A model generated the notes under the pieces. It was not told the DNA's origin and ran no database searches. It saw only the letters and a list, made by a program, of their open reading frames with translations. Both the position numbers and the translations under genes were made by a program. This document shows, one piece after another, positions 1-4,823 of a stretch of 16,380 nt of DNA; the stretch's first letter is position 1; each line of letters begins with the position of its first letter. Source of the DNA: an uncultured Eubacterium sp. (GTDB taxonomy: Bacteria > Bacillota > Clostridia > Peptostreptococcales > Anaerovoracaceae); contig CALCKF010000026.1 of assembly GCA_937966095.1 (NCBI GenBank), positions 1-16,380 of the forward strand. Reading direction: 5' to 3'.

Positions 1-54
1 CAGCGCGGCCATCTCCTCGGGTGATTTGAGGTACTCCTGGAACGTGTAACGCAT
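1..54 (-). other. Foreign-looking GC-rich open frame at the left edge (18 codons seen)
   Basis: In a different frame from the AOR fragment, ATG at 54-52 opens MRYTFQEYLKSPEEMAAL and continues off the window. AGGAGG (69-64) sits 9 bases upstream, but those bases also encode the IGG of the AOR fragment. About 14 of the 17 codons after the ATG end in G or C (TTC, CAG, GAG, TAC, CTC, GCC, GCG, CTG), unlike the AT-rich genes around it. The peptide reads like real protein but I do not recognise the family. It could be the start of a mobile-element gene, a fragment from a rearrangement, or an assembly chimera. Confidence 0.4.
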
Positions 55-350
55 CCTGCATGACCTCCTATGGAGCAGTCATTCATGGTGCCGGTTGCCG
101 GTGATTTAGCGGCAACAGACAACTTGCCTGAACATGGTACAGGGGTGCCTGTCATCGGACCTGTCGTAAGGAACAGTTTGTTATCCGGACCAAGAGCATC
201 GATTCCCGGTTTTAATTCTTCATACATATATCTTATAGCAAGCCCCTTGGAGCCTATATATTTTTCAGCAAAATCCATACGCAGAGGTTCTGTGGAGGCT
301 TTCCTGCCGGCCAAATCTATTCTCAATACTTTGTTCTGATATCCTAACAT
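1..350 (-). CDS. aor: Aldehyde:ferredoxin oxidoreductase, N-terminal fragment (runs off window; broken near its left end)
   Basis: The minus frame starting ATG at 350-348 is open to base 1 (116 codons, no stop). Residues 1-99 match the N-terminal domain of tungsten-pterin aldehyde:ferredoxin oxidoreductases: the LRIDLAGRK strand, the YIGSKGLA motif, the DNKLFLTTGPMTGTPVPCSGKL block, then AAKSPATGTMNDCSIGGHAG. The family oxidises aldehydes to acids in the cytoplasm with ferredoxin as electron partner and is about 600 residues long, so the active-site and Fe-S cysteines would lie outside. A GGGAGGT ribosome site lies 5 bases before the ATG, and the start is 16 bases after the ferredoxin stop, so the two form an operon. 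After residue 99 (near base 54-57) the frame gives CVTRSRSTSNHP, which is not AOR-like, where the family would continue with a KxAGYD-type segment. The gene is therefore either disrupted or joined to foreign DNA. Family assignment of the N-terminus is firm; integrity is doubtful. Confidence 0.85.
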   Translation of the reverse strand, partial: MLGYQNKVLRIDLAGRKASTEPLRMDFAEKYIGSKGLAIRYMYEELKPGIDALGPDNKLFLTTGPMTGTPVPCSGKLSVAAKSPATGTMNDCSIGGHAGCVTRSRSTSNHPRRWPR

Positions 351-366
351 ACTTTACCTCCCTACA

Positions 367-753
367 CTATTCAAACGTCAACGCATTCTGCGGACATGTC
401 TTAACACATTTAGGATCCCCCTGACATGTATCGCATATATATGCCTTCTCGTTTCTGATCTTTACAACTTTTTTCGGACATTTGTCTGCGCAGATGCCGC
501 ATCCTATGCATTTGTCCATATCAACCTGTATGTATTCATCTATCTTTATGGCATCTGCAGGACATGCTTTAGCACAAAGTCCGCATAAAATACAGTAATG
601 ATCAGCATATTTCAACGTACCCTTATCATAATATGTTTCGATGGCTATCCTTGCTTTTGACGGTATATATTCTCCTTCCTTGTATGCGGAGCATACCTGT
701 GCGCACAGCTGGCAGCCTATACAGCTGGCCTTGTTGAACTTAAGTCTTTTCAT
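367..753 (-). CDS. Four-cluster [4Fe-4S] ferredoxin-like electron-transfer subunit next to AOR
   Basis: The 128-residue protein has sixteen cysteines in four groups: C11/C14/C17/C21 (CIGCQLC), C54/C57/C60/C64 (CILCGLCAKACP), C82/C85/C88/C92 (CIGCGICADKCP) and C107/C110/C116/C120 (CDTCQGDPKCVKTCP). These are enough for four [4Fe-4S] clusters, as in HycB/CooF-type electron-transfer subunits. The frame is open upstream to a TTG at 771, but the ATG at 753 is chosen because GGAAGAAGG lies just before it and the TTG would fall inside the terminator hairpin region. It ends 16 bases before the AOR start. By context it should carry electrons between AOR and another redox partner; that is inference. 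Such small multi-cluster ferredoxins commonly accompany bacterial AORs. Expression is probably set by the leader RNA at 770-903. Confidence 0.85.
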   Translation of the reverse strand: MKRLKFNKASCIGCQLCAQVCSAYKEGEYIPSKARIAIETYYDKGTLKYADHYCILCGLCAKACPADAIKIDEYIQVDMDKCIGCGICADKCPKKVVKIRNEKAYICDTCQGDPKCVKTCPQNALTFE

Positions 754-769
754 GTACCTTCTTCCTTTC

Positions 770-819
770 AAAAAAATAGCAAAGCATCCGCAGTCTCATG
801 ATCAGACCGGTTGCTTTGC
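770..819 (-). terminator. Intrinsic terminator at the end of the cofactor-riboswitch-like leader
   Basis: On the minus strand GCAAAGCA (819-812) pairs perfectly with TGCTTTGC (786-779). The inner part adds CCG/CGG and GTCT/AGAC pairs, and the hairpin is followed by TATTTTTTT. It ends 17 bases before the ferredoxin start codon, so it is an attenuator in the 5' leader rather than the end of a gene. Its stem shares the AGA of CATGAGA (800-794) with the aptamer's closing helix, which makes the two structures partly exclusive. It would also stop read-through from tupABC. Confidence 0.85.
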
Positions 820-903
820 TCCTTTGCACAATGGCAGGTGACGGAATCGCTCCCGCCGCCCTAACGTTCCCACCAACATCTTGTGTCGCATGAGAATCGG
901 AGT
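788..903 (-). ncRNA. Putative molybdenum/tungsten cofactor (Moco/Tuco-type) riboswitch ahead of the ferredoxin-AOR operon
   Basis: The leader begins about 13 bases after the predicted transcription start and contains no plausible gene. A closing helix pairs TCTCATG (895-889) with CATGAGA (800-794), with an outer CCG (900-898)/CGG (790-788). An inner long arm pairs CACAA (885-881) with TTGTG (831-827), then GGTG with CACC and GGGAACG with CGATTCC. After the arm come single-stranded-looking blocks AAAGGAG and CCGGTCTGA. Position supports the call: Moco riboswitches are known upstream of Mo/W transport, cofactor and cofactor-using genes, and here the leader lies between tungstate uptake and a tungstoenzyme. 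I recognise the general look but cannot run a covariance search. If correct, cofactor binding probably changes terminator formation; because the terminator's 5' arm lies inside the element, ligand could switch expression on. Confidence 0.55.
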
Positions 904-922
904 AGTATATTATTTTTATTAA

Positions 923-951
923 ATTATACATTTTGGATTGCAGATTGTCAA
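923..951 (-). promoter_or_regulatory. Near-perfect sigma-A promoter for the riboswitch-ferredoxin-AOR transcript
   Basis: On the minus strand TTGACA (951-946) and TATAAT (928-923) are both perfect consensus and are separated by exactly 17 bases. Transcription should start near 916, directly ahead of the structured leader. A full-consensus promoter fits a leader controlled after initiation by attenuation. Confidence 0.85.
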
Positions 952-978
952 CATGATAAAGATACCATATCAACCGTT

Positions 979-1683
979 TTATACCAGCAGTTCGCCTTCT
1001 ATGAATCTCCTTGTGTTTTCGTTTTCAGGATCACTCAATACTCTGCTGCAGCTTCCGTATTCTATGATCTTTCCTTCATGGAGCATTATAACATCATCGC
1101 TTATACGCCGTGCCTGCGCAAGATTATGTGTAACTATAACTATAGTTATATCCTGTCTGTTTCTTATAGAAAACAATATCCGTTCTATTTCTGCCGTAGT
1201 ATGCGGATCTATATTTGCTGTAGGTTCATCAAGAAGAAGTATACCCGGTTTGAATGACAGTGCCCTGGCCAGAGCGACTTTCTGCTTTTCTCCTCCTGAA
1301 AGCTTCCACGCCTTCTGCTTGCGCAGATTTGTCAGGCCAAGTTCCCCCATAAGTTCCTCTGCACGTCTTTCTATATCCTCTTCTTTTTTCCCTCTTATCC
1401 TTAAAGGATATGCTATATTATTATACACTGAAGTAGACAAAAGATACGGAGACTGAAATACCATGGTGACTTCTTTACCCGGGAAAACAGTTTTCCCGTC
1501 ATAGAGGATCTTGCCTTCATCTGCTTCAAGAAGCCCGGCTGTTATGTTCAGCAGTGTACTCTTCCCCGCTCCGTTAGGACCTATAAGAGCGGTCATGCTC
1601 CCATGTCTTATCCGTCCCTCCGATATGTCCAGCACCGTCTTGCCCCCATATGTCTTCTTTAATGCTTCAAATCTTATATCCAT
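979..1683 (-). CDS. tupC: Tungstate ABC transporter ATP-binding protein TupC
   Basis: This 234-residue ABC ATPase energises tungstate import with TupB. Visible motifs are Walker A GPNGAGKST (35-43), the Q-loop VFQSPYLL, the signature LSGGEKQKVALARAL, Walker B GILLLDEPTANID and the switch histidine in IVTHN. There is no C-terminal TOBE/regulatory domain, as in short TupC/oxyanion ATPases. The frame is open upstream to 1728, but the ATG at 1683 is chosen: AGGTGA lies 5-6 bases before it, it starts 4 bases after the tupB stop, and MDIRFEALKKTYGG is the normal beginning of such ATPases. It is the last gene of tupABC; no terminator is visible between its stop and the next promoter. Confidence 0.9.
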   Translation of the reverse strand: MDIRFEALKKTYGGKTVLDISEGRIRHGSMTALIGPNGAGKSTLLNITAGLLEADEGKILYDGKTVFPGKEVTMVFQSPYLLSTSVYNNIAYPLRIRGKKEEDIERRAEELMGELGLTNLRKQKAWKLSGGEKQKVALARALSFKPGILLLDEPTANIDPHTTAEIERILFSIRNRQDITIVIVTHNLAQARRISDDVIMLHEGKIIEYGSCSRVLSDPENENTRRFIEGELLV

Positions 1684-1687
1684 GAAA

Positions 1688-2383
1688 TCACCTGCTCTCC
1701 CGTTCCTGGAAATGATAAAGCACCGCATTCACTGTGAATGCTATGACAAGAAGTATTATACCGACGGCTATGGCCCGATCGTAATTGCCCATCCCTTTAA
1801 GTTCAGATATATATGTAGTCATGACTCTCGTTTTGCCTTTTATATTTCCTCCTACTATCATCACAGCGCCAACTTCCGAAACAGCACGTCCGAAACCCGT
1901 CACTACAGCGGTAGTTATACCCACACGCATCTCATATATCAGAAGCCTGATGCGCCTGATACGATCAGCCCCCAGAGTGATACCCAGAGCATTCACCACT
2001 GAAGCCTTCTCTTTTACCAGATTGTAAGTAAGCCCTATTATAATAGGGCTTACCAGACATATCTGAGCTATTATCATGGCAGGAACACTGTAATTCAGCT
2101 GAAGACTTCCAAGGGGGCCTCTCCTCATCAGGATGAGGAATACTGCAAGTCCTGCAATAACAGGAGGAAGGCTCATGAATGTATATATGAGCCTTACTAT
2201 TATACCTTTTCCTCTGAATTCATATGTCCCTATTATTATACCAAAAGGGATCCCTATGCAGGCTGATATTATCACCGATGAAAAAGACACGTACAGAGAA
2301 AGGCCGACGATCTCAAAGATCTCGGCATCTCCGGAAAATATCAATTTTACAGCTTCTAAAACACCTTGCCAGATAATATCCAT
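1688..2383 (-). CDS. tupB: Tungstate ABC transporter permease TupB
   Basis: The 231-residue integral membrane protein has about five to six hydrophobic segments (for example LSLYVSFSSVIISACIGIPF, LIYTFMSLPPVIAGLAVFLI and the C-terminal AIAVGIILLVIAFTVNAVLY). The permease EAA-type loop that contacts the ATPase reads ALGITLGADRIRRIRLLI followed by a conserved GRAVSEVGAVMIVGGNI block. RGPLG and the general layout match TupB, and its partner TupA is immediately upstream. The start ATG follows the tupA stop by 17 bases; the nearest ribosome site, GGAG overlapping that stop, is rather distant (about 14 bases), so translation may be coupled to tupA. Confidence 0.88.
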   Translation of the reverse strand: MDIIWQGVLEAVKLIFSGDAEIFEIVGLSLYVSFSSVIISACIGIPFGIIIGTYEFRGKGIIVRLIYTFMSLPPVIAGLAVFLILMRRGPLGSLQLNYSVPAMIIAQICLVSPIIIGLTYNLVKEKASVVNALGITLGADRIRRIRLLIYEMRVGITTAVVTGFGRAVSEVGAVMIVGGNIKGKTRVMTTYISELKGMGNYDRAIAVGIILLVIAFTVNAVLYHFQERESR

Positions 2384-2400
2384 AATCTATCACAAAACTC

Positions 2401-3264
2401 CTACTTGGCATTAGGGATAAAGAGAGCCTGTCCGTATTCTTCCTGTCCGTATTCTCCTATGAGTTTCTGTGTATCTTCAGAAACGATCCATTCCTGAAAT
2501 GCTTTAGCCCCTTCATGGTTGATATTTTCGTTCTTATCAGGGTTTACGCAGATAACTCCATACTGGTTGTTGAGTGTTCCGTCCGGATCCTTTTCACAAA
2601 GTATCACAAGCTCTGTTTCCCCACCGACATTGAGCCACGTAGCTCTGTCTGAAAGAGTGTATCCTTGCTTTTCATCAGCCATAGTTATGACATCTCCCAT
2701 GCCTGCCGCTGCTTCAACATACCAGTCTCCAGAAGGGGAAACTCCAAGGCCTTCCCATATCGAAAGCTCTTTTTTATGAGTGCCTGAATCATCCGCTCTT
2801 GAAATGAATGTAGACTGGGTATCCATTATATCTGAAAATGCCGCTTCAGCATCATCTGCAGCATTGGTTGCTACGCCTGCCGGATCGGACTCAGGTCCTA
2901 TTATGACAAAATCATTGTACATAACATCCAGTCTTCCATCTTCATCGGCATGCCCGCCTTCAACATACTCTTCTTCAGCTGCCGGAGAATGTACAAGAAG
3001 CACATCCGCTTCACCGTTTTCCCCCATTGCCATAGCTTCACCTGATCCTACAGACACTACATCGACTGTATAGCCTGTCTCTTCTTCAAATACAGGAAGA
3101 ATATAATCCAGGAGACCACTGTCCTTGGTGCTGGTAGTGGTAGCCAGTATGATCGTGCCTTTGCTTTCTGCAGATTCGTCATCACTGCCGCACGCCGATA
3201 AAACTGCAGTCATCGATAATATCATTATCATGACTGTAATGATGGAAATAATTTTTTTCTTCAT
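2401..3264 (-). CDS. tupA: Tungstate-binding lipoprotein TupA
   Basis: The 287-residue extracellular solute-binding protein is anchored by a lipid. Its signal peptide is MKKKIISIITVMIMILSM, with the lipobox LSAC and modified C25, followed by an acidic Ser-rich linker. The family hallmark ATTTSTKDSGLLDYILP (41-57) and the GEADVLLVHSP block identify a TupA/WtpA-like tungstate receptor rather than ModA; the TTTS stretch supplies oxyanion ligands in this family. GGGAGGT lies 6 bases before the ATG. It is the first gene of tupABC. Tungstate specificity is inferred from the family motif and from the neighbouring tungstoenzyme genes; some TupA relatives also bind molybdate more weakly. Confidence 0.93.
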   Translation of the reverse strand: MKKKIISIITVMIMILSMTAVLSACGSDDESAESKGTIILATTTSTKDSGLLDYILPVFEEETGYTVDVVSVGSGEAMAMGENGEADVLLVHSPAAEEEYVEGGHADEDGRLDVMYNDFVIIGPESDPAGVATNAADDAEAAFSDIMDTQSTFISRADDSGTHKKELSIWEGLGVSPSGDWYVEAAAGMGDVITMADEKQGYTLSDRATWLNVGGETELVILCEKDPDGTLNNQYGVICVNPDKNENINHEGAKAFQEWIVSEDTQKLIGEYGQEEYGQALFIPNAK

Positions 3265-3309
3265 TTTTTTACCTCCCTACACAAAAAAGTACATAATAAA
3301 ATAATGTTT

Positions 3310-3358
3310 ATTATAAACAACTGACCTACTGCTTAAACGCATATCGAAACACTGTCAA
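3310..3358 (-). promoter_or_regulatory. Candidate tupA promoter region (ambiguous)
   Basis: A consensus -10, TATAAT, lies at 3315-3310 and a consensus -35, TTGACA, at 3358-3353 on the minus strand, but they are 37 bases apart and cannot act together. TATAAT has only a weak -35 (GTTTAA) 17 bases upstream, and TTGACA has only a poor -10 (TAAGCA). Either start would need help or be weak, which fits control by a factor bound at the palindrome just upstream. Confidence 0.45.
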
Positions 3359-3365
3359 AAAAAAA

Positions 3366-3395
3366 TGTTTAAACAGTTTCGGAACCGTTTAAACA
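3366..3395. promoter_or_regulatory. 30-bp near-perfect palindrome upstream of tupA, probable operator
   Basis: The left 15 bases TGTTTAAACAGTTTC and the right 15 bases GGAACCGTTTAAACA are inverted copies with 13 of 15 positions matching; each half also contains the self-palindrome GTTTAAAC. Halves lie about two helical turns apart, as for a dimeric or tetrameric DNA-binding protein. It sits 8 bases upstream of the TTGACA element for tupA. A poorer relative, TTAAAC then CGAAAC, lies at 3333-3350. The cognate regulator is unknown. Confidence 0.6.
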
Positions 3396-3559
3396 ATATG
3401 ACGTTGATTATATCAAATCATATCTATTAATCCCTTTCCAAAACGGGAGGCATGAAGGTTTCCCCGCATACCCGATGGCAAATCCTCATTGCATTTCTGA
3501 ACAGAGAAAACGCTTTAGAAAAATCTGCTCGGTATTAGTAGAAATAATCTTCTGTATTC
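3396..3559. other. Intergenic stretch without a gene; one short palindrome
   Basis: No convincing gene is seen on either strand. TTGAT-TAT-ATCAA (3404-3416) is a short palindrome resembling an Fnr-type half-site pair with three rather than four central bases. The minus strand around 3410 also contains a TATAAT. The remaining sequence (about 3421-3540) includes CGGG/CCCG complementary patches but no structure I recognise. Confidence 0.4.
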
Positions 3560-3593
3560 TGTTGTATAATTTCTGCATCTTGATTATACAACA
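3560..3593. repeat. Perfect 11-bp inverted repeat with 12-bp spacer
   Basis: TGTTGTATAAT (3560-3570) is repeated exactly inverted as ATTATACAACA (3583-3593). There is no T-run on either side, so it is unlikely to be a terminator. It lies about 60 bases upstream of the -35 of the plus-strand promoter at 3652. The outer TTGT/ACAA resembles the shorter palindrome at 3631-3644, which suggests two sites for one regulator. Confidence 0.6.
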
Positions 3594-3608
3594 TCCATCA
3601 ATTTATTT

Positions 3609-3630
3609 AAAGTCTTTTTAAAGTCTTTTT
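3609..3630. repeat. Tandem perfect 11-bp direct repeat
   Basis: AAAGTCTTTTT occurs twice head-to-tail (3609-3619 and 3620-3630), immediately before the palindrome at 3631. The 11-base period is close to one helical turn, as seen for tandem binding sites, but it could be simple AT-rich slippage. Confidence 0.5.
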
Positions 3631-3644
3631 GTTGTTACGACAAC
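3631..3644. promoter_or_regulatory. Crp/Fnr-geometry palindrome upstream of the plus-strand promoter
   Basis: GTTGT-TACG-ACAAC has 5-base arms and 4 central bases, the geometry of Fnr-type boxes (TTGAT-N4-ATCAA). It ends 7 bases before the -35. A Crp/Fnr-family regulator is encoded in the transcript made from this promoter (4824-5483), so autoregulation is a reasonable guess. Confidence 0.45.
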
Positions 3645-3651
3645 ATTTATC

Positions 3652-3681
3652 TTGACATATACCTTTATCCGCCTTTACAAT
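3652..3681 (+). promoter_or_regulatory. Sigma-A promoter for the second structured leader
   Basis: Consensus TTGACA (3652-3657), 18-base spacer, then TACAAT (3676-3681), one mismatch from consensus. Transcription would begin near 3688, about 12 bases before the ACTCCGATT block of the leader. Confidence 0.7.
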
Positions 3682-3699
3682 AATTTTGTAATTGAATTA

Positions 3700-3784
3700 A
3701 CTCCGATTTTTACACAGCGCCGGCTGCCAAGGCGCTGATTACGGCAGCGAAAGGCCGTCTGCTGCCGGTCGACTGTGCGCAGAC
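3700..3784 (+). ncRNA. Structured leader RNA, candidate variant of the Moco/Tuco-like riboswitch
   Basis: The RNA starts ACTCCGATT, the same nine bases that open the leader at 903 on the other strand. It folds into CAGCGCC/GGCGCTG (3715-3721 with 3731-3737), perfect 7 bp, and CGGCAGC/GCTGCCG (3742-3748 with 3761-3767), perfect 7 bp. CACAG (3713-3717) can pair with CTGTG (3773-3777) to close the whole element. It shares the blocks GC-AAAGG and CCGGTC-GA with the other leader but lacks its long inner arm. An alternative helix GTCTGC (3757-3762)/GCAGAC (3779-3784) would break the terminator that follows. It precedes an Fe-S protein and a regulator in a Mo/W island. It may be a riboswitch or a stand-alone small RNA of about 125 bases; the class is not certain. 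Confidence 0.5.
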
Positions 3785-3813
3785 ATATTCGAAGACTGTC
3801 TGCGCACTTTTTT
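3775..3813 (+). terminator. Strong intrinsic terminator ending the second leader
   Basis: GTGCGCAGAC (3775-3784) pairs perfectly with GTCTGCGCAC (3798-3807), followed by TTTTTT (3808-3813). It lies about 100 bases before the next start codon, so the downstream genes depend on antitermination or another start. The GTG at its base overlaps the CTGTG that can close the aptamer-like fold. Confidence 0.9.
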
Positions 3814-3914
3814 ATATGCTTCAGGCGGCTATTGTATTGAAACATGATCCTATAAAAGATATAATATTTTTATTTAGTAACGGCATTTTAAATTTTTTTA
3901 CAGGAGGTTCTTAT

Positions 3915-4778
3915 ATGTCCAGTCATACACCGGAATCAGTTTTACATTGCAAACAGCATATCACCTCTGATCATGTCAAAAGATTCAATGATATAGCTTC
4001 CGTTATCAGAAAGCCTCTGGATACCTCGTCCGGCCATGAATATGAAAAATGCGGCTATGCCTTTTTCCCCGGATGCCAGCTTGGTATATATGAGCCTGAA
4101 ATCGTTATAAAGGTTTATGATTCGCTGCTGTTCCAGCACCCTGATACTGCTATATTCCTTCAGTGCTGCGGTCTTCCTGCTTCAGATGGATCAGGAAAAA
4201 GCACTGAATATTTTGAAAATGCTCTTGAAACTATTCGTGAAAGCTGGATAAAAATGGGGAAGCCTGTCATGATAACAGCATGTCCTGCATGCGGGAGCCT
4301 TCTGAAAGAAAATTTTCACGATATGTCAGTAATATCTCTTTATAAATTTCTTATTGAACATGAAATAAGCGGGGGATGCAACTCTTCAGATTACAGGATA
4401 TTTGACAGGTGCGCACCGGAAAATATCAAAAATCCCGCCGAAGATATAAAAGAACTGGCAAATGAAATGGGAGTCATATTACATGATGAAACCGAAGATC
4501 CTTTTCCATATATAACATACTGTATAAACTGCCGGAACTCACTTAAATGCGATGGTGATGATGCTGTACACATATTAGAGCTGATATACGGTATGGGGGA
4601 ATCAAATTCACATCTGATCCATCATCATGAGCATGATGATACAAACATACAGGATGACATACATGAGCCTGCATATTCCCATGAACCTTTCCGGCTTCTT
4701 TCAGGCAATGATGCAGAAAGAAACATGCGTGAACTGAGACAGGCGCTATTAGGTCTGTTCTGGAATGAAACTACATAA
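3915..4778 (+). CDS. CCG-domain (HdrB-like) iron-sulfur protein with His-rich segment
   Basis: The 287-residue soluble protein has one classic CCG motif: C54 in FPGCQLG, C84-C85 in QCCGLPA and C123/C126 in CPACGSLLKE, the spacing that binds a noncubane [4Fe-4S] cluster in heterodisulfide reductase HdrB. A second, degenerate motif has C166 (FDRCAPEN) and C203/C206 (YCINCRNSL) with a following HILELIYG, but no second CC pair. Such Fe-S oxidoreductase proteins usually exchange electrons with flavin or ferredoxin partners. Residues 233-250 are His/Asp-rich (HLIHHHEHDD), a possible metal-binding stretch. The frame is open upstream to 3816, but the ATG at 3915 is chosen for AGGAGG 7 bases before it; the extra residues would overlap the terminator tail. 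It is probably cotranscribed with the regulator 45 bases downstream. Its exact role and partner are unknown. Confidence 0.75.
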   Translation: MSSHTPESVLHCKQHITSDHVKRFNDIASVIRKPLDTSSGHEYEKCGYAFFPGCQLGIYEPEIVIKVYDSLLFQHPDTAIFLQCCGLPASDGSGKSTEYFENALETIRESWIKMGKPVMITACPACGSLLKENFHDMSVISLYKFLIEHEISGGCNSSDYRIFDRCAPENIKNPAEDIKELANEMGVILHDETEDPFPYITYCINCRNSLKCDGDDAVHILELIYGMGESNSHLIHHHEHDDTNIQDDIHEPAYSHEPFRLLSGNDAERNMRELRQALLGLFWNETT

Positions 4779-4823
4779 ACGCCAATCGATATGATCTTTT
4801 ATCAAAGCTATCCGGAGATCCAA

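Noticed and set aside
1..60. Simple sequencing frameshift in aor
   Set aside because: None of the three minus-strand frames beyond base 57 gives AOR-like residues, and codon bias changes as well.
740..973. Minus-strand open frame of 77 codons across the leader at 770-903
   Set aside because: It overlaps the promoter, the structured leader and the terminator, and has no ribosome site or recognisable protein.
3452..3538. 28-codon plus-strand open frame preceded by GGGAGG
   Set aside because: The ribosome-site match ends one base before the ATG, too close to work, and the peptide shows no recognisable features.
3816..3914. Upstream extension of the CCG protein by 33 residues
   Set aside because: It begins directly after the terminator T-run without a ribosome site; AGGAGG is correctly spaced for ATG 3915.
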